Positions 1-7,805 of a DNA stretch of 64,000 bases are shown here, piece by piece; position 1 is the first letter of the stretch, and every line of letters begins with the position of its first letter. Source of the DNA: Sphingomonas sp. TDK1 (lineage in GTDB: Bacteria; Pseudomonadota; Alphaproteobacteria; Sphingomonadales; Sphingomonadaceae). The stretch spans positions 124,001 to 188,000 of the forward strand of contig NZ_LXVY01000044.1 in the NCBI RefSeq assembly GCF_001650735.1, read 5' to 3'. Below the pieces are notes generated by a model. That model saw only the letters and a program-made list of their open reading frames with translations. It had not been told where the DNA came from and made no database searches. The position numbers and the translations under genes are program-made.

Positions 1-271
1 CATAGGTGCGCGGATAGCCGTCGAAGATCGCGCCCTTCTCGCTATCGGCCATGTCGAGCCGTTCGCCGATGATGCCCGAGACGATCTCGTCGGAGACGAG
101 CTGGCCCGCCTCCATCACTGCCTTGGCCTTCAGGCCCGTGGGCGTCCCCGCCTTCACCGCGGCGCGCAGCATGTCGCCCGTCGACAGCTGCACCATGCCG
201 CGCTCGGTCTCGAGACGCTTTGCCTGGGTGCCCTTACCGGCCCCCGGCGGACCCAACAGGATGATATTCAA
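1..271 (-). CDS. adk: adenylate kinase, N-terminal part (runs off window)
   Basis: Catalyses ATP + AMP = 2 ADP in the cytosol. The first 90 residues are visible: the start reads M-N-I-I-L-L, followed by the P-loop GPPGAGKGT, then LSTGDMLRAAV and the AMP-binding stretch up to FDGYPRT, where the window ends. I place the start at a TTG codon at 271-269 because the glycine-rich loop needs this N-terminus and a GGGGAGG ribosome-binding site lies just upstream; no ATG fits in this frame. It follows secY by 30 bases, the usual secY-adk order of the spc operon. Only the C-terminal part (lid and core) is missing. Confidence 0.95.
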   Translation of the reverse strand, partial: MNIILLGPPGAGKGTQAKRLETERGMVQLSTGDMLRAAVKAGTPTGLKAKAVMEAGQLVSDEIVSGIIGERLDMADSEKGAIFDGYPRTY

Positions 272-301
272 CAGGAGCCTCCCCTAGTACCGCCGCGCCA
301 A

Positions 302-1663
302 TCAGCGCGCGCGGCCGCCCTTCAGCTTCGCCTTCTTGATCAGATCGCCATACTGGTGGGCCAGCAGGTGCGACTGGATCTGCGTCACCGTATCCATGGT
401 TACGTTGACGACGATGAGAAGGCTAGTGCCGCCCATCAGGAACGGGATGCTCATCGCGGAGAACGCCCATTCCGGGACCAGGCAGATGATGGTCAGATAG
501 GCTGCACCGATCACGGTGATGCGGGTCAGCACATAGTCGAAATACAGCTCGGTGTTCTTGCCCGGGCGGATGCCGGGGACGAAACCGCCATAGCGCTTCA
601 GATTGTCCGCGGTCTCCTCGGGGTTGAAGACCACCGCGGTGTAGAAGAACGAGAAGAAGATGATGCCGGCCGCATAGAGCGACATGTAGATCGGCGAACC
701 GTGGCGCAACCAGATGTTCAGATTGCTGATCAGCTCGCCCCACCAGCCGTCGCCCGCCGACTGGCCGGCGAACTGGGTGATGGTCAGCGGCAGCAGCAGC
801 AGCGACGAAGCGAAGATCGGGGGGATCACGCCGGCGGTATTGAGCTTGAGCGGCAGGTGGCTGCGCTCGGCCTGCACGCCGCGCGCGGTCTGGCGCTTCG
901 GATACTGGATCAGGATGCGGCGCTGGGCACGCTCCATGAAGCAGATGAACAGCACTAGGATCGCGACGCCGACGATCACGAAGATCAGGCGCAGCGGATC
1001 GATCGAACCCGAGCGGCCGCTCTCGAACAGCTGGACAAGGGTGACCGGCAGGCGGGCGACGATGCCGGCCATGATGATCAGCGAGATGCCGTTGCCGATG
1101 CCGCGGCTGGTGATCTGCTCACCGATCCACATGAGGAACATCGTGCCGCCGATCAGGCTGACCACGGCGGTGAGCGTGAAGGCAAGGCCGGGCTCGACCA
1201 CCGGGCTCAGGCCTTTGGCGGCACCGGCTGCCTCGAGGCCCTGCACGAGGAAGAAGCCCTGCACGGCGGTGAGCAGCACGGTGCCATAGCGTGTGTACTG
1301 GTTCAGCCGCTTGCGGCCGCTCTCGCCTTCCTTCTTGATCGCGTTGAGCTGCGGCGACAGCGAGGTCGCCAGCTGCACGACGATCGACGCGGTGATGTAG
1401 GGCATCACGCCCATCGCCACGATCGACATGCGCGACAGCGCGCCGCCGGTGAAGTTGTTGAAGAAGTCGAGCACGCCGCCCTGCGTCTGCTGCGCGAGCA
1501 GGCCGAGCGCCGTCGGGTCGATGCCCGGCAGCGGCACATAGCTCAGCATGCGGAAGACGATCAGCGCGCCGAGGGTGAACCACAGGCGCTTCTTGAGGTC
1601 GGTGGCCTTGCTGAACTTCGCCAGATTGATGCTGGAGGCCAGCTGGTCGGCTGCGGATGCCAT
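302..1663 (-). CDS. secY: preprotein translocase subunit SecY
   Basis: Central pore of the SecYEG translocon in the inner membrane, which receives secretory and membrane proteins from SecA or the ribosome. The 453-residue length and about ten hydrophobic segments match the family. The N-terminus (ASSINLAKFSKATDLKKRL) and the plug-region sequence around GVMPYITASI are typical. The C-terminus is basic (KKAKLKGGRAR). It lies between rplO and adk; the gap to rplO is about 320 bases and holds palindromic repeats, so secY may not depend only on read-through from rplO. Confidence 0.97.
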   Translation of the reverse strand: MASAADQLASSINLAKFSKATDLKKRLWFTLGALIVFRMLSYVPLPGIDPTALGLLAQQTQGGVLDFFNNFTGGALSRMSIVAMGVMPYITASIVVQLATSLSPQLNAIKKEGESGRKRLNQYTRYGTVLLTAVQGFFLVQGLEAAGAAKGLSPVVEPGLAFTLTAVVSLIGGTMFLMWIGEQITSRGIGNGISLIIMAGIVARLPVTLVQLFESGRSGSIDPLRLIFVIVGVAILVLFICFMERAQRRILIQYPKRQTARGVQAERSHLPLKLNTAGVIPPIFASSLLLLPLTITQFAGQSAGDGWWGELISNLNIWLRHGSPIYMSLYAAGIIFFSFFYTAVVFNPEETADNLKRYGGFVPGIRPGKNTELYFDYVLTRITVIGAAYLTIICLVPEWAFSAMSIPFLMGGTSLLIVVNVTMDTVTQIQSHLLAHQYGDLIKKAKLKGGRAR

Positions 1664-1800
1664 TTCGTATCTTCGTCCCGGATAAGTGACGGGCGCTCCC
1701 CCGCCCTGCGGAGTCGCATATAGGGGTTGTGCGCGGCTTGTCTAATGGCTGCGGGCGCGGAAAGAAACCGGGCGTTGCCCCGACCTTCGCCCAACCCCTC

Positions 1801-1894
1801 GTCATTCCGGCGAAAGCCGGAATCCATTGGGGTTACCGGCGCGGCGCCTGCCATGACGTAGTGGCGAATGGATCCCGGCTTTCGCCGGGATGAC
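1801..1894. repeat. REPIN-like pair of inverted palindromes
   Basis: Two palindromes lie in the 320-base rplO-secY gap. The first (1801-1830) has the core ATTCCGGC-GAAA-GCCGGAAT flanked by GTC and CCATTGG. The second (1866-1894) is in opposite orientation with core ATCCCGGC-TTTC-GCCGGGAT. The spacer is 35 bases. The same two-part element occurs in reverse orientation at 63521-63613, and a single related palindrome lies at 20221-20243. This is the architecture of REP doublets (REPINs). Nothing else coding is seen in the 1664-1983 gap. Confidence 0.8.
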
Positions 1895-1946
1895 GGACGT
1901 GGTGGAAGGCGTCGCTCACGACGCGCCTACCAGGCCCAGCACGAAG

Positions 1947-1975
1947 GAAGGCGGAGCCTTGGGAGCCCCGCCTTC
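1947..1975 (-). terminator. hairpin after rplO, weak terminator candidate
   Basis: GAAGGCGG at 1947-1954 pairs with CCGCCTTC at 1968-1975, starting 9 bases past the rplO stop. On the minus strand the hairpin is followed by CTTCGTG, not a real U-tract, so termination would be partial at best. Confidence 0.45.
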
Positions 1976-1983
1976 GCATTTCG

Positions 1984-2514
1984 TCAGCCCTGCTTGGCGG
2001 CCTTGGCAGCGGCCTGGGCTGTGCGGTGCTTCGCCTTGTGCTTGTCAGCGGCCGGCACGATTTCCGGCACGGTGACCGAGCCACCCGCCTTCTCGACCGC
2101 CTCGCGCGCACCGGCGGAGACGCCCTGCACGGTGAAGTTCAGCTTCGCGGTGAGCGAACCCTTGCCGAGCAGACGGACGCCGTCCTTGCCGCCACGGGCG
2201 AGGCCAGCGGCCTTCAGCGCGGCGTGATCGATGTCGGTCACGGTCAGCTTGCCGGCGTCAACAGCCTTCTGGATCTCGCCCAGGTTCACCTCGGCATAGT
2301 CCTTGGCGAAGATGTTGTTGAAGCCACGCTTCGGCAGACGCATGTGGAGCGGCATCTGGCCGCCTTCGAAGCCCTTGATAGAGACGCCTTCGCGGCTCTT
2401 CTGACCCTTGACGCCGCGGCCGCCGGTCTTGCCCTTGCCCGAGCCGATACCACGGCCGATGCGCATGCGGCGATGACGGGCGCCCTGGTTGTCGTTGAGT
2501 TCGTTCAGCTTCAT
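1984..2514 (-). CDS. rplO: 50S ribosomal protein L15
   Basis: Late-assembly protein of the large subunit. The 176 residues begin MKLNELNDNQGARHRR and carry the signature glycine/lysine-rich N-terminus (GKTGGRGVKGQKSR) and the central PKRGF motif. It is about 30 residues longer than E. coli L15 because of an Ala/Lys-rich tail (residues about 150-176). Upstream it is separated from rpmD by more than 800 bases holding a terminator and a membrane-protein gene, so it probably has its own promoter in 2515-2707; I could not identify a convincing one. Confidence 0.97.
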   Translation of the reverse strand: MKLNELNDNQGARHRRMRIGRGIGSGKGKTGGRGVKGQKSREGVSIKGFEGGQMPLHMRLPKRGFNNIFAKDYAEVNLGEIQKAVDAGKLTVTDIDHAALKAAGLARGGKDGVRLLGKGSLTAKLNFTVQGVSAGAREAVEKAGGSVTVPEIVPAADKHKAKHRTAQAAAKAAKQG

Positions 2515-2707
2515 GATGTTTGCACTCGCTTTCGCTTTTGTCGCGCGTTGATGGGAAGCGCGGGGTCATAGCGGCGAGCGGGGGGAATGTCGACTCTTGT
2601 TTGCGATAGGCTCGGCGCGCGAAAAGGCCGGACTTTAGCAGCACCCAAAGCGCATCCCTGAGCAACCGCACAACTACTTTGCCTCCCGCGGCATCGCACC
2701 CATCAAG

Positions 2708-3205
2708 CTAGGCAATCGACTCGCTGTTGAGCTCGGACCTACTCCGCTGCTCGATCACCGCTGCCCGGAGCATCAAGAGCCAAACGGCCACCATGCTCGC
2801 GTATCCAGACCAGAGAAGCTCATACCAGGGCTTCCCGACAACAACCGCGCGCAACGCGTCGAACAAGAGCACACCAGCGAACCCACCCATTACCATCGTC
2901 GAAAAAATGCTGCGGACCAGACGATCAGGTCGGAAGGCAATGATGCGTGTCTTATCATTGTACTGGCGAAGACAAAGCCAGGCGATACCGAGCACGACCG
3001 GCGACGCCATAGCCGCAAGCAGGATACTGCCGAACATCGGGATCGCGATGCTGTCACCATCAGGCGGAAGCACGCCCGCCCTCAGAACCTCGGGCCAATA
3101 GACGAAGTTCAAAACTGGGAATGCGACGAGCACAACCCCGGAGAGGATCCAAAGAGATGTCGAACTTGACGGCATCCAGCGGCCACCGATCATTGCCATT
3201 TCCAT
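2708..3205 (-). CDS. unrecognised four-helix membrane protein inserted in the spc operon
   Basis: I do not recognise the family. The frame is open from a GTG at 3250; I chose the ATG at 3205 (MEMAMIGG), but 3175 is also possible. About four hydrophobic segments are visible: SLWILSGVVLVAFPVLNFVY, IPMFGSILLAAMASPVVLGI, IFSTMVMGGFAGVLLFDALR and LLWSGYASMVAVWLLMLRAA, with a charged C-terminal tail. It lies between rpmD and rplO, where the spc operon normally has no extra gene, and is preceded by a strong terminator. Base composition looks lower in GC than the flanking ribosomal genes, which suggests a late insertion. No close neighbour hints at its role. Confidence 0.6.
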   Translation of the reverse strand: MEMAMIGGRWMPSSSTSLWILSGVVLVAFPVLNFVYWPEVLRAGVLPPDGDSIAIPMFGSILLAAMASPVVLGIAWLCLRQYNDKTRIIAFRPDRLVRSIFSTMVMGGFAGVLLFDALRAVVVGKPWYELLWSGYASMVAVWLLMLRAAVIEQRSRSELNSESIA

Positions 3206-3290
3206 CTGACGGGCCAACGCTCTGATGGCACGAGACCGACACACGGCCACGCGGCGCGTAGCTTAGCCTGACATCCCTTTAGCACATCGC

Positions 3291-3336
3291 ACAAAACGAA
3301 AAAGGGCGGTGGTTGCCCACCGCCCTCTTCGTTTTG
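3291..3336 (-). terminator. strong intrinsic terminator after rpmD
   Basis: On the minus strand GGGCGGTGG-GCAA-CCACCGCCC is followed by TTTTTCGTTTTG. The flanking ACAAAACGAA and TTCGTTTTGT extend the stem, so the structure also has a U-rich tail on the plus strand. It lies 25 bases past the rpmD stop and would end the S10-spc transcript there. Confidence 0.88.
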
Positions 3337-3361
3337 TCGCCTGGTTCGGCGGACCGAAGGC

Positions 3362-3541
3362 TCAGCCCTCGATCACCTCGACCATGTGCGGCAGCTTGCG
3401 GATCATGCCGCGGACCTCGGGGGTGTCCTCGAGCTCCGAAACCTTGTGCATCTTGTTGAGGCCAAGGCCGATCAGCGTCGCGCGCTGATCCTTGGTGCGG
3501 CGGATCGGCGAGCCGGTCTGCTTGATCTTGATCTTCGCCAT
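3362..3541 (-). CDS. rpmD: 50S ribosomal protein L30
   Basis: Small large-subunit protein of 59 residues, too short for many gene callers. It begins MAKIKIKQTGSPIRR, contains LGLNKMHK, and ends MVEVIEG, all typical of bacterial L30. The start lies 6 bases after the rpsE stop, consistent with co-transcription. A strong terminator follows, so L30 is the last gene of the upstream transcript. Confidence 0.95.
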   Translation of the reverse strand: MAKIKIKQTGSPIRRTKDQRATLIGLGLNKMHKVSELEDTPEVRGMIRKLPHMVEVIEG

Positions 3542-3547
3542 GATCGT

Positions 3548-4288
3548 TTACTCCGTAACGGCCGCAGCGTCCGCCTCGGCGGTCTGCGAACCACCGCGGC
3601 CGAGCAGGTCGGCGATCTTCTTGCCACGGCGCTGCGCGACCGACTTCGGCGAAGTCTGCTCACCCAGTGCCTCGAACGTGGCGCGGATCATGTTGTACGG
3701 GTTCGAGGTGCCGACCGACTTGGTCACCACGTCGGCCACGCCCAGCGATTCGAAGATCGCGCGCATCGGGCCGCCGGCGATGATGCCGGTACCCTGCGGC
3801 GCCGAACGGACGGTCACGCGGCCTGCGCCGAAGTGGCCGTTGCCGTCGTGGTGCAGCGTGCGGCCTTCCTTCAGCGGAACGCGGATCATCGCCTTCTTCG
3901 CCGAAGCGGTCGCCTTCGAGATGGCTTCCGGCACTTCGCGCGCCTTGCCATGACCGAAGCCGACACGGCCCTTGCCGTCGCCGACGACGACGAGTGCTGC
4001 GAAGCCGAAGCGCTTGCCGCCCTTCACCGTCTTCGAGACGCGGTTGATGTGGACGAGCTTTTCGATCAGCTCCTCGCCACCGTCGTCCTGCGGACCACCG
4101 CGACGATCGTCGCGACGACCACGGTTGCCATCGCGACCGCCACGGCCGCGGTTGTCACCGCCGCCGCCCGGGCCGCCACGGCCACGGCCGCCACGCGAAC
4201 CACGACCCTGCTGCTGCTGGTCGGGAGCCGCCTGGCCGGCGTCCTGCGCCTCGACCGGTGCTTCGGTCGTGTTGATTTCATCGGCCAT
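3548..4288 (-). CDS. rpsE: 30S ribosomal protein S5 with long RG-rich N-terminal extension
   Basis: Small-subunit protein involved in decoding accuracy and mRNA unwinding at the entry tunnel. The 246 residues compare with about 166 in E. coli. The S5 fold starts near residue 75 (LIEKLVHINRVSKTVKGGKR) and includes GFGHGKAREVPEAI and GTGIIAGGPMR. Residues about 1-27 are acidic and Gln-rich, and 28-65 are an Arg/Gly repeat region (GRGSRGGRGRGGPGGGG and onward). I place the start at the ATG at 4288, one base after the rplR stop codon; the open frame runs further upstream but overlaps rplR. Confidence 0.96.
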   Translation of the reverse strand: MADEINTTEAPVEAQDAGQAAPDQQQQGRGSRGGRGRGGPGGGGDNRGRGGRDGNRGRRDDRRGGPQDDGGEELIEKLVHINRVSKTVKGGKRFGFAALVVVGDGKGRVGFGHGKAREVPEAISKATASAKKAMIRVPLKEGRTLHHDGNGHFGAGRVTVRSAPQGTGIIAGGPMRAIFESLGVADVVTKSVGTSNPYNMIRATFEALGEQTSPKSVAQRRGKKIADLLGRGGSQTAEADAAAVTE

Positions 4289-4289
4289 C

Positions 4290-4652
4290 TTAGAACTCCA
4301 ATCCGCTCTCACGCGCGGCATCCGCCAGCGCCTTGACGCGACCATGGTAGAGGAAGCCACCGCGGTCGAAGACGACCTGGGTGATGCCTGCGGCCTTGGC
4401 GGCCTCGGCAACGCGCTTGCCCACTTCCTGTGCCGCGGCGATCGTGGCGCCGGTCTGGCCACGCACGTCCTTCTCGAGCGTGGAAGCCGAGGCGACGGTG
4501 CGACCCGCGGCGTCGTCGATCACCTGGGCATAGATGTGCTTGCCCGAGCGATGGATCGACAGACGAGGACGGCCACCGGCCCGCGCACGCAGCGCGGTAC
4601 GGTTGCGGCGACGACGCTTTTCGAAAAGCGAAAGACCCTTGGTGCTGATCAC
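4290..4652 (-). CDS. rplR: 50S ribosomal protein L18
   Basis: 5S rRNA-binding protein of the central protuberance. The 120 residues start MISTKGLSLFEKRRRRNR and contain RLSIHRSGKHIYAQVIDD and the C-terminal FDRGGFLYHGRVKALADAAR, the family hallmark. The start overlaps the rplF stop by four bases, pointing to translational coupling within the spc cluster. Confidence 0.97.
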   Translation of the reverse strand: MISTKGLSLFEKRRRRNRTALRARAGGRPRLSIHRSGKHIYAQVIDDAAGRTVASASTLEKDVRGQTGATIAAAQEVGKRVAEAAKAAGITQVVFDRGGFLYHGRVKALADAARESGLEF

Positions 4653-5182
4653 TTCTTCTTCCCTTCCTTGCGGAAGATGAATTCGCCATCGTACTTGATG
4701 CCCTTGCCCTTATAGGGCTCCGGCTTGCGCCAACGGCGGATTTCCGCGGCCACCTGGCCGACCTTCTGCTTGTCGATGCCCGAGATCTCGACCGTGGTCT
4801 GATCCGGCGTCTTGATCTCGATCCCTTCCGGAATGTCGAAGTTGACGTCGTGCGAATAGCCGAGCTGCAGCTTCAGGACCTTGCCCTGCGAAGCAGCGCG
4901 GTAGCCCACGCCGGTGATCAGCAGCTTCTTGGTGAAGCCGGTGGTCACGCCGGTGACGAGGTTCTGCACCAGGGTACGCTGCATGCCCCAGAAGGCACGC
5001 GCGCGCTTGGTCTCGTTCGCCGGCTGCACCGAGATGCCGCCGTCGGTCACTTCGTACTTGATGTCGTCCGCGAGCGGCATGGTGAGGGTGCCCTTGGGCC
5101 CCTTCACCGAGATCTGCCCGCCGTCGACGGTCGCGGTCACGCCCGCGGGGACGGGAACCGGCTTCTTACCGATGCGGCTCAT
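4649..5182 (-). CDS. rplF: 50S ribosomal protein L6
   Basis: Large-subunit protein near the GTPase-associated centre. The 177 residues start MSRIGKKPVPVPAGV and contain the two repeated L6 domains, with the typical end RRWRKPEPYKGKGIKY followed by a lysine-rich tail. It overlaps the last base of rpsH (position 5182) and the start of rplR. Confidence 0.97.
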   Translation of the reverse strand: MSRIGKKPVPVPAGVTATVDGGQISVKGPKGTLTMPLADDIKYEVTDGGISVQPANETKRARAFWGMQRTLVQNLVTGVTTGFTKKLLITGVGYRAASQGKVLKLQLGYSHDVNFDIPEGIEIKTPDQTTVEISGIDKQKVGQVAAEIRRWRKPEPYKGKGIKYDGEFIFRKEGKKK

Positions 5183-5577
5183 CAGAACACCTCCGCGAGC
5201 ACTTCGCCGCCGACATTCTGTTCGCGCGCTTCGGCGTCGGACAGAACGCCGCGAGGCGTCGAGACGATCGTGATGCCCAGGCCGTTACGGACGCGCGGAA
5301 GCTCCTGCGAACCCGAATAGACACGGCGGCCGGGCTTCGAGATGCGCGCGACGTGCTTGATCGCCGGCTGGCCCTCGAAATACTTCAGCTCGATGCGGAT
5401 GCCGGCCGCGGGGCCCATCTGCTCTTCGCTGTAGCCACGGATATAGCCCTCGCGCTGAAGCACGTCGAGGACACGGACACGCAACTTCGACGCCGGCGTG
5501 AGGACAGAGTCCTTGCGCGCGCGCTGACCGTTGCGGATGCGGGTGAGCATGTCACCCAGGGGATCGGTCACTGCCAT
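5182..5577 (-). CDS. rpsH: 30S ribosomal protein S8
   Basis: Central-domain 16S rRNA-binding protein; in E. coli it also represses the spc mRNA. The 131 residues start MAVTDPLGDMLTRIRNGQ and contain the C-terminal STPRGVLSDAEAR that belongs to the RNA-binding face. It is 12 bases after rpsN and shares one base with rplF. Whether a spc autoregulatory site exists here cannot be told by eye. Confidence 0.97.
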   Translation of the reverse strand: MAVTDPLGDMLTRIRNGQRARKDSVLTPASKLRVRVLDVLQREGYIRGYSEEQMGPAAGIRIELKYFEGQPAIKHVARISKPGRRVYSGSQELPRVRNGLGITIVSTPRGVLSDAEAREQNVGGEVLAEVF

Positions 5578-5589
5578 CTTGCGTGTCCT

Positions 5590-5895
5590 TTACCAGCTCG
5601 ACTTCGTGACACCCGGGATCAGGCCCTTGTTGGCCAGATCGCGCAGCATGACACGTGCGAGACGGAACTTGCGGTAATAAGCGCGGGGACGACCCGTCAG
5701 CTCACACCGGTTGCGAATGCGGGTCGGGTTCCCGTTGCGGGGAATCTCGGCCATCTTGAGCCGTGCGATGAGACGCTCGGTCTCATCCAGGCTTTCGTCG
5801 TTCGCAATCGCCTTGAGCTTCGCATACTTGCCGGCGTACTTCTTCACCAGCTGCTTGCGACGCTCGTTCTTGTTGATCGAACTCAGTTTCGCCAT
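5590..5895 (-). CDS. rpsN: 30S ribosomal protein S14 (zinc-free long type)
   Basis: Small-subunit head protein. At 101 residues it is the long form without the CXXC-CXXC zinc ribbon: the region reads PTRIRNRCELTGRPRAYYRK, with a single cysteine. The start MAKLSSINKNERR is standard. It lies 19 bases after rplE. Confidence 0.96.
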   Translation of the reverse strand: MAKLSSINKNERRKQLVKKYAGKYAKLKAIANDESLDETERLIARLKMAEIPRNGNPTRIRNRCELTGRPRAYYRKFRLARVMLRDLANKGLIPGVTKSSW

Positions 5896-5914
5896 GACTT
5901 AAGTTCTTCCTTCC

Positions 5915-6496
5915 TTACGCCGCCTGCTTCGTTTCGCCGTCCGCCTGCGGGAACGGGAAACCGAAGAGACGGAGAAGCTCGCGAGCCTCGTCATCCGTCT
6001 TGGCAGTGGTGGTAACGATCACGTCCATGCCGCGCACCTTGTCGATGCGGTCATAGTTGATTTCGGGGAACACGAGCTGTTCCTTCAGGCCGCAGGCATA
6101 GTTGCCACGACCGTCGAACGACTTCGGGTTCAGGCCGCGGAAGTCGCGGACGCGCGGGAGCGCGATCGTGATGAAACGATCGAGGAACTCGTACATGCGC
6201 TCACGACGAAGGGTAACCTTCGCACCGATCGGCATGCCCTCACGCAGCTTGAACTGCGCGATCGACTTCTTCGCCTTGGTCACGACGGGCTTCTGGCCGG
6301 CGATCAGTTCCATTTCAGAAGCGGCCTGCTCGACCTTCTTCTTGTCCTGGGTGGCTTCGCCAACGCCCATGTTCAGCACGATCTTTTCGATCCGCGGAAT
6401 TTCCATGACGTTCTTGTAGCCGAACTTCTCGGTCATCGCTTTGACGATCTGCTCGTCATAGAGCTTGCGCAGGCGAGGCGTGTACTTGTCAGCCAT
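5915..6496 (-). CDS. rplE: 50S ribosomal protein L5
   Basis: 5S rRNA-binding protein of the central protuberance that contacts P-site tRNA. The 193 residues start MADKYTPRLRKLYDEQ; the open frame extends 16 codons upstream, but only this ATG gives the conserved N-terminus. Typical motifs are IPRIEKIVLNMGVGEA and PEINYDRIDKVRGMDV. The start lies inside the last codons of rplX (8-base overlap). Confidence 0.97.
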   Translation of the reverse strand: MADKYTPRLRKLYDEQIVKAMTEKFGYKNVMEIPRIEKIVLNMGVGEATQDKKKVEQAASEMELIAGQKPVVTKAKKSIAQFKLREGMPIGAKVTLRRERMYEFLDRFITIALPRVRDFRGLNPKSFDGRGNYACGLKEQLVFPEINYDRIDKVRGMDVIVTTTAKTDDEARELLRLFGFPFPQADGETKQAA

Positions 6497-6806
6497 TGAT
6501 GACCTCCCCGGTCTTGACGGCGACGCGAACCTTCTTGCCGTCACGTTCTTCGAAGCGGACGCGGGTCGGCTTGCCGTCGGCGGTCACGTGCGCGACCTTC
6601 GAGACATGCAGCGGCGCTTCGATGCGCACCAGGCCACCCTGGGGCTCGCCCTGGGTCGGCTTCTTGTGGCGAACGGCAATGTTCACGCCGGAAACGACGA
6701 CCTTGTCGTCCTTCGGCAGCGACTTGACGACCTCACCGGTCTTGCCCTTGTCCTTGCCGGACAGAACAACGACCTTGTCGCCCTTCTTGATCTTGGCAGC
6801 AGCCAT
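6489..6806 (-). CDS. rplX: 50S ribosomal protein L24
   Basis: Assembly-initiator protein of the large subunit. The KOW motif KGDKVVVLSGKDKGKTGEV lies at the N-terminus of the 105 residues. I use the ATG at 6806, which shares a base with the rplN stop codon in a TGATG arrangement; a GTG one codon upstream is the alternative. Confidence 0.96.
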   Translation of the reverse strand: MAAAKIKKGDKVVVLSGKDKGKTGEVVKSLPKDDKVVVSGVNIAVRHKKPTQGEPQGGLVRIEAPLHVSKVAHVTADGKPTRVRFEERDGKKVRVAVKTGEVING

Positions 6807-7174
6807 CACAGCACCTCGGGGGCGAGCGAAATGATCTTCATGAAGCCCTTCGAGCGGAGCTCGCGGACCACCGGGCCAAAGATACGGGTGCCGATCGGCT
6901 CCTCGTTCTTGTTGACCAGCACGGCGGCGTTACCGTCGAAACGGATCACCGAGCCGTCGGTGCGGCGGATGTCCTTCGCCGTGCGGACGATAACCGCACG
7001 GTGGACGTCACCCTTCTTAACCTTGCCGCGGGGAGCGGCTTCCTTGATGCTGACGACGATGACGTCGCCCACGCCGGCGAAGCGACGCTTCGACCCGCCC
7101 AGCACCTTGATGCACTGCACCCGCTTCGCGCCGCTGTTGTCAGCGACGTCGAGATTGGACTGCATCTGGATCAT
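6806..7174 (-). CDS. rplN: 50S ribosomal protein L14
   Basis: Large-subunit protein at the subunit interface. The 122 residues start MIQMQSNLDVADNSGAKR and contain the signature GDVIVVSIKEAAPRGKVKKG and the end MKIISLAPEVL. It is separated from rpsQ by 142 bases with a GC-rich hairpin, an unusually long gap for this operon. Confidence 0.97.
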   Translation of the reverse strand: MIQMQSNLDVADNSGAKRVQCIKVLGGSKRRFAGVGDVIVVSIKEAAPRGKVKKGDVHRAVIVRTAKDIRRTDGSVIRFDGNAAVLVNKNEEPIGTRIFGPVVRELRSKGFMKIISLAPEVL

Positions 7175-7238
7175 CGATCCGGTTCCTTCTCGTTTGGCCT
7201 GCCGGGACGCGCCCGGTGGTTCCGTTTCTAATGCGTCA

Positions 7239-7258
7239 CCCCGGCCTCACGGCCGGGG
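7239..7258. other. GC hairpin in the rpsQ-rplN gap
   Basis: CCCCGGCC at 7239-7246 pairs perfectly with GGCCGGGG at 7251-7258 around a four-base loop. There is no U-tract on the minus strand, so it is not a normal terminator; it may stabilise or process the mRNA between rpsQ and rplN. Confidence 0.6.
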
Positions 7259-7316
7259 CACCAAAGCGGCGGCCTATGACCGCAACTCGAGTTCTCCGCA
7301 AGAGCGGAGATGACGA

Positions 7317-7583
7317 TTATGCGTCGACCGTGTTCGGCGTCGCGTGGGTATCAACCCGCCCGATCACCTTCCAGGTCTTCAGCTTGGAGATCGGCGCAGT
7401 CTCTTCGATGCGCACGGTCTCGCCGGCCTTGTACTCATTCGCCTCGTCATGGGCGTGGTACTTCTTCGAGCGGCGGATGATCTTCCCGTAGAGCGGGTGC
7501 TTCACCTTACGCTCCACCAGAACCACCACGGTCTTGTCGCCCTTGTCCGAGACGACATTTCCGGTCAGCACGCGCTTCGGCAT
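7317..7583 (-). CDS. rpsQ: 30S ribosomal protein S17
   Basis: Primary 16S rRNA-binding protein. The 88 residues start MPKRVLTGNVVSDKGDKT and include KHPLYGKIIRRSKKYHAHDE, the family signature. It is 13 bases after rpmC; rplN follows after a 142-base gap. Confidence 0.97.
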   Translation of the reverse strand: MPKRVLTGNVVSDKGDKTVVVLVERKVKHPLYGKIIRRSKKYHAHDEANEYKAGETVRIEETAPISKLKTWKVIGRVDTHATPNTVDA

Positions 7584-7596
7584 GGTCTCGGTCCTC

Positions 7597-7800
7597 TTAC
7601 TTGGCAGTCGAGCGCGAGCGCTCGTTCTGCAGCGTCTTGATACGGGCGATGTCGCGACGCACTTCCCGCACGCGGGTCGGCTTCTCGAGCTGGCTGGTGG
7701 CCGCCTGGAAGCGCAGGTTGAACTGCTCGCGCTTCAGGTTGCCCAGCTGCTCAGCGAGCTGGTCGTCGGTGTTGGCCCGAAAGTCGGTTGCCTTGGTCAT
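7597..7800 (-). CDS. rpmC: 50S ribosomal protein L29
   Basis: Protein at the peptide-exit site that helps dock trigger factor and SRP. The 67 residues contain LGNLKREQFNLRFQAATSQL and the end VRRDIARIKTLQNERSRS, typical of L29. It lies 5 bases after rplP. Confidence 0.96.
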   Translation of the reverse strand: MTKATDFRANTDDQLAEQLGNLKREQFNLRFQAATSQLEKPTRVREVRRDIARIKTLQNERSRSTAK

Positions 7801-7805
7801 TTCTC

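Noticed and set aside
3206..3250. Longer N-terminus of the inserted membrane protein from a GTG at 3250
   Set aside because: Extra residues are basic and non-hydrophobic, no ribosome-binding site is evident; kept only as an alternative.
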